Position numbers and translations under genes: made by a program. A stretch of DNA of 64,000 bases from Mesonia algae (GTDB lineage Bacteria > Bacteroidota > Bacteroidia > Flavobacteriales > Flavobacteriaceae), in contig NZ_QKYV01000002.1 of NCBI RefSeq assembly GCF_003253545.1, positions 372,001 through 436,000 on the forward strand, in the 5' to 3' direction. Of this stretch, positions 26,470 to 35,112 are shown piece by piece. The number at the start of each line of letters is the position of its first letter. Position 1 is the first letter of the stretch. The notes beneath the pieces are model-generated. The model was not told the DNA's origin. It saw only the letters and a list, made by a program, of their open reading frames with translations, and searched no databases.

Positions 26470-27495
26470 ATGAAAAAGTTATTAAATCTCGTACTAGGCG
26501 TATTTATAGTAACTAGTGCAATCGCAAAAGAAGAAAAAGTAGCTACGACTACTAATTTTGGCTATGGTAATTCTATTATTTTTACTGAAAACAATATAGA
26601 GTTTGCTATATATCCAGATGGTCAATTTGACTTTTACTATCAACCTGCAACTACTCATATTAATCTACAAAGCACTAATGTAAATATTAGTTTTAATAGT
26701 GGTTATAATTATGACCCCTACGTTCAATATGACGATTATGGTGCTATCATTCAAATAGAAAATGTACCTATTTATTATGATTATTATGGACGTATAGTAC
26801 AAGCTGGGAATATTATTGTTAATTATAATAATTATGGAAGGCTGGTAAATGTAGGTGGACTTTATGTATTTTATGATGGATATGGTCAGTTTTCACACTT
26901 TAGAGGTTATATTAATCCTTACAACAGAGGTTATGTGGTTAGACCTTGGCACAGGTTTTACAGAAGACCATTATCGAACTATCGTATAGTTTACACTAGA
27001 CCTTACCGAACTTATTATCATCCTCGCAGAGTAAGTTATAATATTTATAAAAGCAACTATCGTCCTCATACGCGAAGAAGTTATTATAGACCCAACGAAA
27101 GCGTTGCAGTATATAGAAGAGGAACAAAAAGTAATACCAGAAGAAGTATTGCTAACACCTCTACGAGGAGAGATATTAATCGTTCTGTTAATACCAATAC
27201 TAGAAATTCTAGTGTGAATGTTAGAACGCAGAATAGAAGTAATTCTCGAGCTAATAACAGTAGAACAAGTAGTAATACGAGAGAGCTTTCACAGTCTAAT
27301 AATAGAAGTTTGAGTACCACAAGTAGAACTCCAACAAGAACAACTACTTCTACAAGAAGTCGAAAGAACTCAAGTGCAACTCCTACTAATAATCAAAGAG
27401 TTTCAACAAGAACCAATAGTTCGAGAACAAATCCGAAAACGACTAATACTCGTACATATAATAGTCAAGACACTTCTGCTTCACGCAGAAGATAA
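26470..27495 (+). CDS. Exported protein with Tyr-rich repeats and basic Ser/Thr/Arg tail
   Basis: 341 residues in three parts: a signal peptide (1-19), a beta-rich domain (about 30-175), and a long low-complexity tail (about 215-341). The middle domain has imperfect tyrosine-rich repeats, PIYYDYYGRIVQAGNIIVNY, NNYGRLVNVGG and LYVFYDGYGQ, like small glycine-turn hairpins. The tail is almost only Arg, Ser, Thr and Asn and strongly basic. Such tails may bind acidic surface polysaccharide, nucleic acid or cell wall, but nothing here proves it. Similar flavobacterial proteins are sometimes mislabelled as sperm basic proteins because of the tail composition. Confidence 0.65.
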   Translation: MKKLLNLVLGVFIVTSAIAKEEKVATTTNFGYGNSIIFTENNIEFAIYPDGQFDFYYQPATTHINLQSTNVNISFNSGYNYDPYVQYDDYGAIIQIENVPIYYDYYGRIVQAGNIIVNYNNYGRLVNVGGLYVFYDGYGQFSHFRGYINPYNRGYVVRPWHRFYRRPLSNYRIVYTRPYRTYYHPRRVSYNIYKSNYRPHTRRSYYRPNESVAVYRRGTKSNTRRSIANTSTRRDINRSVNTNTRNSSVNVRTQNRSNSRANNSRTSSNTRELSQSNNRSLSTTSRTPTRTTTSTRSRKNSSATPTNNQRVSTRTNSSRTNPKTTNTRTYNSQDTSASRRR

Positions 27496-27501
27496 AAGTA
27501 G

Positions 27502-27517
27502 TTTTGGTTGGTTAGTT
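27502..27517 (+). repeat. 16-base repeat TTTTGGTTGGTTAGTT, copy 2
   Basis: Exact second copy, 7 bases after the stop codon of the preceding gene and just before a terminator-like hairpin. Confidence 0.6.
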
Positions 27518-27522
27518 TTTTT

Positions 27523-27557
27523 CCCCTTTTTAAATAGCTTTAGCTTTTAGAAAGGGG
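27523..27557. terminator. Hairpin terminator between convergent genes
   Basis: CCCCTTT (27,523-27,529) pairs with AAAGGGG (27,551-27,557); a T-rich run follows on the plus strand. Confidence 0.7.
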
Positions 27558-27558
27558 T

Positions 27559-29010
27559 TTATTTTTTTAAATAATTCTTAATAAGACTATTGATATCATT
27601 AGAGAATTTAAAATAATAAGCACCTGCCAGATAAAATAAACCTATTACAGAGGATCTTATAAGAATATCTAACACTGGATTAAAATCGAGGGGAATAAAA
27701 TAAAATAAAATCCCTAAAGTGAAAATGAAGCCTAAAATTTTAAACGTATTTAAAGTTATGGGTTGCATCTTAAATTTCCAGTAAACAATAATCAGTTTAG
27801 TGGTATTGTATAAGGCAAAAGATAAAAATGTGGCAATGGCAGCTCCATAAATTCCGTAGACAGGTATCAACCAAATATTGAGTAAAATGGCCACTATAAC
27901 TACCAATATTCCCGATATTAATACAATTTTATAATAATCTGAATTAAATAAAATGCTGTTACTGTTTCCTAAAACATTATCGTAAAGTTTTATAAGCGAT
28001 AGTAAAACAACAATTGAAAATTCAATTTGATAATCATTAGGGATCATCTCATAAAGATTTTTCACATTAGATACAATGAGCAAAAAAATGAGTCCGCTTA
28101 CTACCAGCAAATTAATAGAACTTTTTTGATATAAGTCTTTTAGCTTATCCCATTCTTTATGGTTGAGGTATTGCGCAGTAATAGGTAAAGTAATTTGATG
28201 CATAGCCCTAGAAGGAACTGCTATTACAGATGCTATGTAAACCGCAATTCCGTATACGGAAACTTTTTCTATAGGTAAATAATGTTCAATCATCACTTTA
28301 TCTAAATCCAATAAAGCTGTAGCAACAGAACCTGCGATTAGAATTAACAAAGAATAATTAAATACCTGCTTTTTATTGCTAGGAAATTCAAACCTCAATT
28401 TAGGGGGTAACAAGCCAAAAGCATAAATTTTAATGATAAAGGTTCGCAAGAGATAAGCTGCAGTCAATAAATAAATGAATTGATGAACTTCAATTAAATC
28501 ATAATAAAATAAGATAAGAAGAAAAGTAACACATAACCGGTGAAAAACTTCTTTCATAAAATTACCAAAGACGCTTTTCAGTTTTAATTTACTCCACGCA
28601 AAGAAAACTTCAAAATAAGCTACTGCTATAGATATCACTACAATAAGCCAAACATAAGGTTTGACTAAAGCATTCTCATCAAAATAGTTTAAGATTTGTT
28701 TTTGAAAAATTAAACTTAAAACTCCTATAAAGATCCCAACTATTAAGGGCAAAAAAATTGCTAAGGTGAGTAGTCTATTTTTATCTTTATTTCTCTTATA
28801 AGATGTATAAAACTTAATCAAGGTATTATGAACTCCAAATCCCATAATAGGCCAAACTAATGTACTTGCCGAAAGTAAATAAGTGATTAAACCATAATAT
28901 TTAGGCTCTAAAAAATGAGGATATAATAGAAGAACATTTATTGCACCAATAGCAAAACCTATATAAGTAACAATAATGTTTTTAAAAGACTGATTTAATA
29001 TGATCCCCAT
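27559..29010 (-). CDS. Oligosaccharide flippase (Wzx/polysaccharide biosynthesis family)
   Basis: 483 residues with about 14 hydrophobic helices across the whole length. The start LNQSFKNIIVTYIGFAIGAINVLLLYP matches MATE-like polysaccharide exporters, and the C-terminal half matches their conserved C-domain (WLIPVYGIYGAAIATFLSFA). It likely flips a lipid-linked sugar across the inner membrane. It is the last gene of a three-gene run with a glycosyltransferase and a YfhO protein (gaps of 4 and 0 bases), which points to surface glycan or glycoprotein assembly. Confidence 0.88.
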   Translation of the reverse strand: MGIILNQSFKNIIVTYIGFAIGAINVLLLYPHFLEPKYYGLITYLLSASTLVWPIMGFGVHNTLIKFYTSYKRNKDKNRLLTLAIFLPLIVGIFIGVLSLIFQKQILNYFDENALVKPYVWLIVVISIAVAYFEVFFAWSKLKLKSVFGNFMKEVFHRLCVTFLLILFYYDLIEVHQFIYLLTAAYLLRTFIIKIYAFGLLPPKLRFEFPSNKKQVFNYSLLILIAGSVATALLDLDKVMIEHYLPIEKVSVYGIAVYIASVIAVPSRAMHQITLPITAQYLNHKEWDKLKDLYQKSSINLLVVSGLIFLLIVSNVKNLYEMIPNDYQIEFSIVVLLSLIKLYDNVLGNSNSILFNSDYYKIVLISGILVVIVAILLNIWLIPVYGIYGAAIATFLSFALYNTTKLIIVYWKFKMQPITLNTFKILGFIFTLGILFYFIPLDFNPVLDILIRSSVIGLFYLAGAYYFKFSNDINSLIKNYLKK

Positions 29011-29014
29011 AAAT

Positions 29015-30304
29015 TTATTTCTCCTTTAAAATAGAAGCCAATTGCGATGTTAATGCTTGCCGGTGATAAGTTGAAATTGACGCAGTTTTAACCTCTAGCC
29101 TATTTTCTAAATAAAAATTAAAGTATGCGAGTATTCTCTTTTTTAAACCCTCATAGTCGTCGTGTAAGAAATAGGTCTCCCTTTCCACCGATTTTAAAAT
29201 TACCCCTACATCCCAATTTTTAGGACCCAATGCTAAAATAGGACGGTTACTTTTTAAATACTCAAACAACTTTCCAGGGACGATTCCTTGAGTAATTTCA
29301 CTATCAATCTCAACCAAAAGTAATACTTGAGATGATTCTTGGTAAGATTTTATTTTTGAGTGATTTAAATATCCTAAATATTTAAAATTATCTTTCAAGT
29401 AAGAGGTTGCTAGGTCGTTTAAAACTTCTTCGCTTACTTTGCCTATAAGCTGTATATGTAAAGCTTTTTTAAAAGCTTCATTTTCCCTACAAAGGTCGTT
29501 CAATACTTTCCACAGCACCGTTGGGTTTCTTTTTGAAAGCAAAGAACCAATGTGAGAAATAGTGAATTTTTCATCTAATTCTACATCCGCTTTAGCGATC
29601 TCTCCATCAAAACCATTCGTTATAGTTACGACAGGTTGGTTGGTTTTTGATGCAAATTCTTTATGCGTAGTAAAACTGGTGACTAAAATTGTATCGGCTT
29701 GTTGCAGCACCTCCTTTTCTAAGGCAATATGCTTTTTTTTGTTCTTTTGAGTAAGCTTTAACTCTTGATGATACCCTATCGTAGTCCAAGGATCTCTAAA
29801 ATCTGTAATCCATTTTATACCTAACTCTTGCTTTAATTGTAAACCAATGAGGTGCAAACTATGAGGCGGACCTGTAGTTATAACGGTTTCAATTCCTTCT
29901 TTTTGTATAAAATTTTTCAGAAACTTGACGGAAGGTTTTACCCAAAATTTTCTAGCATCGGGCACAAAAAAATTACCTCGTATAAACAACAGCATTTTTT
30001 CTAAAAATGATTGCTTTTTCTTCTTCTGAATAATTCCAGAACTTATAGTTTCAGTTTTGTTTTTAGAAAAAATTTTAGCAAAACCATAAGGCTCAAAAAT
30101 GGGTTGTTTAACTATTTTTATGTTTGTTGGGATCTCTTTTAGTAGAGATTCATCTACAATAGGATAATTAGGATTTTTAGGAGCGTAAATAATAGGCTCT
30201 ATGCCAAATTCTGGTAAATATTTTGCAAACTTTAGCCAACGTTGTACTCCTGGACCACCTGCAGGAGGCCAGTAATAAAGAACAATAAGTACTTTTTTTG
30301 GCAT
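29015..30304 (-). CDS. Glycosyltransferase, GT4-like
   Basis: 429 residues with a two-domain GT-B plan. The N-terminal YYWPPAGGPGVQRWLKFAKYLPE is typical of GT4 nucleotide-sugar transferases, with an acceptor-binding cleft residue region VITTGPPHSLHLIGLQLK. The C-terminal nucleotide-binding part has FTISHIGSLLSKRNP, then LKYLGYLNHSKIKSYQESSQVLLLVEI and GIVPGKLFEYLKSNRPILALGP, which carries the E-x(7)-E-like donor-binding segment. Sugar donor and acceptor are unknown. It is sandwiched between yfhO-like and flippase genes, so surface glycan assembly is the likely setting. Confidence 0.9.
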   Translation of the reverse strand: MPKKVLIVLYYWPPAGGPGVQRWLKFAKYLPEFGIEPIIYAPKNPNYPIVDESLLKEIPTNIKIVKQPIFEPYGFAKIFSKNKTETISSGIIQKKKKQSFLEKMLLFIRGNFFVPDARKFWVKPSVKFLKNFIQKEGIETVITTGPPHSLHLIGLQLKQELGIKWITDFRDPWTTIGYHQELKLTQKNKKKHIALEKEVLQQADTILVTSFTTHKEFASKTNQPVVTITNGFDGEIAKADVELDEKFTISHIGSLLSKRNPTVLWKVLNDLCRENEAFKKALHIQLIGKVSEEVLNDLATSYLKDNFKYLGYLNHSKIKSYQESSQVLLLVEIDSEITQGIVPGKLFEYLKSNRPILALGPKNWDVGVILKSVERETYFLHDDYEGLKKRILAYFNFYLENRLEVKTASISTYHRQALTSQLASILKEK

Positions 30305-32731
30305 TTAAGCAGTTTTTTTTCTGTATTTGAAAAAGAAACCTAATAAAATAAGAACTAATAATATAACTCCACTAGCCAATGTGATGATACTTCCTTTTTG
30401 AACTACTTCCGGCTCAAATTTAAATACCAGTTCATGTTCTCCTTTAGGTAAAACCGCTGCACGCAGTACATAATTTGCTTTGAAATGTTCTATTTCTTGA
30501 TCATCTACATATGCTTTCCATCCATAAGGATAATAAATTTCAGAAAATACCGCTACCCTATCTTCAGCAACATTGTAATCATATGCTAATTCATTAGGCT
30601 TATAACTTTTCAGCTTGATGGTATCATCATAATTTTCCTCAAAACGCTTCCGCGGAAGCTTATCAGCAAACTCTTGCTCTACAATTGCATGTTTCTTACT
30701 TTGAAGTGAGTCTAAGGCTAAAATCGCCTCATTCGCATCGTTTACTACATCTACTGAGTTTACAAACCAAGCATTTCCATTCGCATCAGGATTGAGTTGT
30801 GACATCACCTTTCCTTGATTAGAAATAATCACGTATTTGGTATTGAGCATATTCAACACTTCCTGATTTCCTGTAGCAATATGAAAATCAAATAAATCCT
30901 GAATTCTACCTGGTTTTGCAGCGTGGTAACCACCTATAGATTTGTGAAAATAGGACGCTCTAGCCGAATTAAACGGACTCCCAGAAACATCTAAGACACG
31001 GTAATGACCTTCATCTTGTAAGATTTGAGCATCGGCTTCATTTTGCTGAAAAGGCTGTTCCATTGCGATTTTAGAAACGAAATCATCGTTATTAACATAC
31101 CTTCTATCAACAGCAATTAAATCAACTAAAATTAAAACACCTATTCCTACGATAGCTATGTTTTTAGTAAATTTTTCTTTTACAAAGGCCCAAAGCATTC
31201 CGGCGCAAGCCAACACAAAAAACAAAGAACGTAGAGTATCTTCCGTAAAGATAGATTTACGATCTTCTCGTAAGCTACGAACAAAATCGGGTCCCATTTG
31301 TTCAATCAACATACGGTCTCTGTTTCCTGTAAAATCAAATAACATCGATTTAAACAGTAAAAATACCAATGCTAAACCTCCAGCGACCATCGTACTTTTT
31401 TTAAGAGCATCTAGCACTTTTTCTTTAGAATGCTTTTGACTAAAGACTTGTGATAAAGCATAAACCCCTAAGATAGGCACACATAATTCAATGATGACTT
31501 GTATAGAGGATACTGCTCTAAATTTGTTATATAGAGGTACATAATTAATGAAAAATTTGGTAAGGAATGCAAAGTTATCTCCCCAAGAAAGTATCAATGC
31601 TAAAATAGAACCGCCAACAATCCACCATTTTAATCTCCCCCTGATTAAGAATAAGGCAAAAATAAACAAGAAGACAAGACTTGCTCCAATATAAGCAGGA
31701 GCGCCTATATAGGTTTGGTCTCCCCAATAAGTTGGCGCACCATCAACAAAATCTTTTGCTTGCTGAGGATTTGCTCCAATTTTCAAAAGAGCTTGGTAAG
31801 ACTCTGAGTCTTCATCCAACTTTTCTGAACTAGATCCTCCCATAAAACGAGGAATAAATAAGTTGAAAGATTCAGCTATTCCATAACTATATTCTGTAAT
31901 GTAATTATAATCTAAACCTGCTTTTTGTTCTTTTTCTGTTCCATCTGTATTTATAGTCAGGCCTGTTTTTCCACGTGTACTAAACTCTCCATATTCCTGC
32001 GTCGCCATTAAGCTTGTAGCATTTACACCCACAGCTATAAGGACTCCAATGACCATAAAACCTAATCTCTTAAAAAATTGCGGAATATTCTTTTTCTTAT
32101 AAAAATCGATTAAATAAACCAGACCTAAAACCAAGACCAAAAGCAGTAAGTAGTAAGTCATTTGTGGGTGGTTGGCATTGATCTCTAATGCCATGGCAAT
32201 GGTAAATAAGAGCGAACCGCTAAAATAGTTTCCTTTAAAGGTGTGAATGATTCCAGCTAGCACCATGGGCATATAGGCAATCGCATGGGCTTTTGCATTA
32301 TGGCCAACTCCTAATATAATAATTAAATAAGTACTAAAACCAAAAGCTAAAGCACCTAAAAAAGCAATTTTGTAGTCTATTTTCAAGACTAAAAAGAGAA
32401 TATAAATGCCTATAAAATAGAGAAATAAATAATCTGCAGGTCTCGGTAAAAACCGAATAGTTCTATCTATTTCTTTCACGAAATTGTAAGGATAATTTGC
32501 TCCCAATTGATACGTGGGCATTCCACCAAAAGCAGCATCGGTCCAATAAGGTTCTTGGTTTTCGCTTTCGCGGAAATCATTTTGTTGTTTGGCCATTCCT
32601 ACATACTGAGCTATATCACTTTGATAAATCACTTTTCCTTGTAAAACCGGACTAAAATAAGCTAAGGCTACAGCAATAAAAGCTATCACCACAAAAAGAT
32701 GCGGGAGTAATTTTTTAAAATTGAAATTCAT
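30305..32731 (-). CDS. YfhO family membrane protein
   Basis: 808 residues with about 12-14 membrane helices and a large C-terminal extracytoplasmic domain (about 560-775) before a last helix (about 780-800). Such proteins are related to the GT-C glycosyltransferases; Bacillus YfhO is tied to lipoteichoic acid glycosylation. The conserved TDAAFGGMPTYQLGANYP near residue 65 is the expected luminal acidic/aromatic loop. It overlaps none and touches the downstream glycosyltransferase gene without a gap. Two copies of the dispersed palindromic motif lie inside it (30,645 and 32,561). Confidence 0.85.
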   Translation of the reverse strand: MNFNFKKLLPHLFVVIAFIAVALAYFSPVLQGKVIYQSDIAQYVGMAKQQNDFRESENQEPYWTDAAFGGMPTYQLGANYPYNFVKEIDRTIRFLPRPADYLFLYFIGIYILFLVLKIDYKIAFLGALAFGFSTYLIIILGVGHNAKAHAIAYMPMVLAGIIHTFKGNYFSGSLLFTIAMALEINANHPQMTYYLLLLVLVLGLVYLIDFYKKKNIPQFFKRLGFMVIGVLIAVGVNATSLMATQEYGEFSTRGKTGLTINTDGTEKEQKAGLDYNYITEYSYGIAESFNLFIPRFMGGSSSEKLDEDSESYQALLKIGANPQQAKDFVDGAPTYWGDQTYIGAPAYIGASLVFLFIFALFLIRGRLKWWIVGGSILALILSWGDNFAFLTKFFINYVPLYNKFRAVSSIQVIIELCVPILGVYALSQVFSQKHSKEKVLDALKKSTMVAGGLALVFLLFKSMLFDFTGNRDRMLIEQMGPDFVRSLREDRKSIFTEDTLRSLFFVLACAGMLWAFVKEKFTKNIAIVGIGVLILVDLIAVDRRYVNNDDFVSKIAMEQPFQQNEADAQILQDEGHYRVLDVSGSPFNSARASYFHKSIGGYHAAKPGRIQDLFDFHIATGNQEVLNMLNTKYVIISNQGKVMSQLNPDANGNAWFVNSVDVVNDANEAILALDSLQSKKHAIVEQEFADKLPRKRFEENYDDTIKLKSYKPNELAYDYNVAEDRVAVFSEIYYPYGWKAYVDDQEIEHFKANYVLRAAVLPKGEHELVFKFEPEVVQKGSIITLASGVILLVLILLGFFFKYRKKTA
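30645..30659. repeat. Dispersed palindromic motif copy (in yfhO)
   Basis: CGCTTCCGCGGAAGC; contains the perfect 14-base palindrome GCTTCCGCGGAAGC. Confidence 0.6.
32561..32575. repeat. Dispersed palindromic motif copy (in yfhO, 5' part)
   Basis: TTCGCTTTCGCGGAA, coding in the minus frame for Phe-Arg-Glu-Ser-Glu. Confidence 0.6.
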
Positions 32732-32764
32732 TCAAAAGAATTTTAAGAAGTAAAAGTGTGAAAT

Positions 32765-33046
32765 TTAGTCAATTTCTTCGTATTCAATATACTCTCCCAC
32801 AGGTTTCTTCTTATTTCTTGAATTTTTAGGAGTACTGTTTATTTCAGAATTAGATTCTTGCTTATTTTGATAATTTGGAGGTCGAAATCCTTGCTGAAAA
32901 CTTTGTCCTACCTTCTCTCCCATTTTTTTCATGATATATTTTAAAATCAATGGCTTAAATAGCTTAAACAAAAATTTTACCCCAAAGTAAACAAGAACTA
33001 TTATAAGTACGGTTTTTATAAATCCCGTAAAAGATGCTAAGTACAT
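32765..33046 (-). CDS. DUF4834 family small membrane protein
   Basis: 93 residues from the preferred start (MYLASFTGFIKT; a longer frame to 33,064 adds six residues). One N-terminal membrane helix (about 5-27) is followed by a Lys-rich tail with Gly/Gln and Asn/Lys segments and an acidic YIEYEEID end. The pattern LYFGVKFLFKLFKPLI..MKKM is typical of DUF4834. Function unknown. It is on the same strand as yfhO and directly upstream of it, so the two may be co-transcribed. Confidence 0.75.
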   Translation of the reverse strand: MYLASFTGFIKTVLIIVLVYFGVKFLFKLFKPLILKYIMKKMGEKVGQSFQQGFRPPNYQNKQESNSEINSTPKNSRNKKKPVGEYIEYEEID

Positions 33047-33123
33047 AAATCTATTTTTATACAAAATTATTAATTGTCTTGCTTAAAAACAGGTTTTAAA
33101 TGATAAAAAATAGTAAAAATCTA

Positions 33124-33131
33124 TATATTTG
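33124..33131 (+). promoter_or_regulatory. -7 box before the outer-membrane protein gene
   Basis: TATATTTG, exact TAnnTTTG match, 18 bases before the ATG at 33,149. Confidence 0.5.
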
Positions 33132-33148
33132 GTTGAAACAATTTCCTT

Positions 33149-34117
33149 ATGAAAAGATTTTTTATTGCGTCACTATTCTCAATCGCTTGCTTTAGTGCTC
33201 AAGCCCAATATACTGAAACCATTAACTCCAATCGTCCTGGAGGTTCTCAAGGCGCATTTGCTGTAGGAAACCAAGTTTTGCAGTTTGAAACTGGTGCACG
33301 AATAGGAAATGATGATCATAATAGAAAAAAAATAGAAAAAGATCTGTTTGGGATAGATTATGAAGTTAGATATGGTTTTTTAATGGAGCAGTTAGAGGTC
33401 AGCTTAAGTGGTTCTTATTTACAAACTAATCAGTACACAAATACTGGAGGAGAAACTTTAGAAGAGAAGTACAGTAATTTTCAAAGTAATACACTTGGAT
33501 TAAAATACCTCGTATATGATCCTTATAAGAAAAGAAGTTTAGAAAAACCCAATATTTATAGTTGGAAAGCGAATAACGGTTTTAAATGGAGAGATCTAAT
33601 TCCTGCAGTGTCTATTTATGGTGGAGCCAATTTATTATTTGGAGATAATCCTTATTTATTGGAGGAAGAATCAGCTTTAAGTCCGCGTGCGGCCTTGATT
33701 ACTCAAAATAATTGGGGAAGATTTGTTTTTGTCATGAATTTTATTGCTGATAAAATTGGAGGAGAATATCCTTCTTATTCTGGAATATTTACAATGACGC
33801 ATTCCGTTAACGAAAAAGTTTCGGTATTTGGAGAATATCAAGCCATTAAAAGTGATCTATATGCCGACGATATAGCTAGAGCTGGGGGAGCTTATTTAAT
33901 AACTAAAGATTTACAAGTAGATATTTCGGGGTTAGTTAACTTTAAAGACACTCCTTCTAAATGGCAAGTAGCCCTTGGTGTTTCCTATAGAATTGATATG
34001 CACGCCGAAGATGAAATCATCATGGATGAAAAAACAAAAAAAGCTGAAGAAAAGGAATCAAAAAAGGAAAAGCGTAATAGCGAGTTAGTAAACCCTGATG
34101 GGACTATGAACGAATAA
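33149..34117 (+). CDS. Outer-membrane beta-barrel protein, MetA-pathway-like transporter family
   Basis: 322 residues. A signal peptide (1-19, cleavage at AQA-Q) precedes alternating amphipathic strands (FETGARIGND, LEVSLSGSYLQT, FVFVMNFIADKIG, KVSVFGEYQAI, WQVALGVSYRIDM), a typical barrel that ends before a charged Lys/Glu-rich tail (about 288-322). The NSNRPGGSQGAFAVGNQVLQFETG opening is shared by transporters of the 'phenol meta-pathway' group in Bacteroidota. The substrate is not known. The hydrophilic C-terminal tail after the last strand is unusual for an OM barrel and may lie in the periplasm. Confidence 0.75.
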   Translation: MKRFFIASLFSIACFSAQAQYTETINSNRPGGSQGAFAVGNQVLQFETGARIGNDDHNRKKIEKDLFGIDYEVRYGFLMEQLEVSLSGSYLQTNQYTNTGGETLEEKYSNFQSNTLGLKYLVYDPYKKRSLEKPNIYSWKANNGFKWRDLIPAVSIYGGANLLFGDNPYLLEEESALSPRAALITQNNWGRFVFVMNFIADKIGGEYPSYSGIFTMTHSVNEKVSVFGEYQAIKSDLYADDIARAGGAYLITKDLQVDISGLVNFKDTPSKWQVALGVSYRIDMHAEDEIIMDEKTKKAEEKESKKEKRNSELVNPDGTMNE

Positions 34118-34179
34118 TTAGCAGTTAACAATCATAGAATAGTGTAAACACTTAAAAACATAAAAGTAAAGTCTAAAAA

Positions 34180-34992
34180 ATGAAAAATACTGCATTCTAC
34201 CTAATTCTATCTTTTTTCATTTTTAGCTGTGGCGTTAAGCAAACCTACAATGACTCTATTCCAAAACATGATAATTTCACTATAGAATCAAAATATGTAA
34301 ATGAAACCAGGATCATTAATGTATGGCTACCTCCTAATTATGAAAATACCAATTCTTTTCCGGTGCTTTATATGCCCGATGGCGGAATAAAAGAAGATTT
34401 TCCTCATATAGCAAATACTATTTCACAACTTGTAAAAAGTGAAAAAATACCACCTATTATCCTTGTCGGAATTGAAAACACGGAAAGAGGAAGAGATTTA
34501 ACGGGTTTTTCTGAAATCGAGGATGACGAAAAATATTGTCCATTAACCGATGGGGCTAAAAATTTTCGAAACTTTATCACCGAAGAGTTAATGACAAAAA
34601 TTAGCAAGGAATACAAAGTTTCGGCTAAAAAAGGAATTATTGGAGAGTCATTAGCAGGACTTTTTGTTATGGAAACATTTTTTCTAGAACCAGAAGCATT
34701 TGATTTTTATATTGCTATAGATCCATCGCTTTGGTGGAATAATCATTATTTAGAAAGAAAAGCCATAGATTATCTTCATAACTTTCCTCAGAAATCAAAA
34801 AAATTATGGTTTGCTGGTTCTAGTGCTAAAGATATTTCTATACACACTAATAATCTTGCAAAATCTTTAGAAGAGGATGCTCCAAGTAAATTGACTTGGA
34901 AGTATTCTGATGAACCCAACGAAAAACATCATACCATTTTTAGAGCTACAAAAGAGAAAGCTATAATCTGGTCTTTGAATGAAAATAACTAG
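34180..34992 (+). CDS. Lipoprotein alpha/beta hydrolase, esterase D/enterochelin esterase-like
   Basis: 270 residues. A lipoprotein signal ends at FFIFSC (Cys17). The alpha/beta hydrolase core shows INVWLPPNYENTNSFPVLYMPDG, PPIILVGIENTERGRDLTG, then the nucleophile elbow IIGESLAGLFV with Ser157, Asp in AIDPSLWW, and a late His pair (EKHHT). This matches the esterase family that includes enterochelin esterases and Fes-like lipoproteins. The elbow is GESLAG and not the common GHSLGG. The substrate is unknown and no siderophore genes are near. Confidence 0.85.
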   Translation: MKNTAFYLILSFFIFSCGVKQTYNDSIPKHDNFTIESKYVNETRIINVWLPPNYENTNSFPVLYMPDGGIKEDFPHIANTISQLVKSEKIPPIILVGIENTERGRDLTGFSEIEDDEKYCPLTDGAKNFRNFITEELMTKISKEYKVSAKKGIIGESLAGLFVMETFFLEPEAFDFYIAIDPSLWWNNHYLERKAIDYLHNFPQKSKKLWFAGSSAKDISIHTNNLAKSLEEDAPSKLTWKYSDEPNEKHHTIFRATKEKAIIWSLNENN

Positions 34993-35053
34993 CCTGGAGA
35001 AATATTAAAGTTAATTTAAAAAATCCGCGAAAGCACAAACTTTATAAAAACAA

Positions 35054-35090
35054 AAAAGGTCATCTAAAACAATATTTTAGATGACCTTTT
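35054..35090. terminator. Strong hairpin terminator
   Basis: AAAAGGTCATCTAAAA pairs perfectly (16 bp) with TTTTAGATGACCTTTT over a 5-base loop. It serves the esterase gene (+) and the SPT-like gene (-). Confidence 0.9.
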
Positions 35091-35112
35091 ATATATTTGA
35101 AAGAACGTTATT

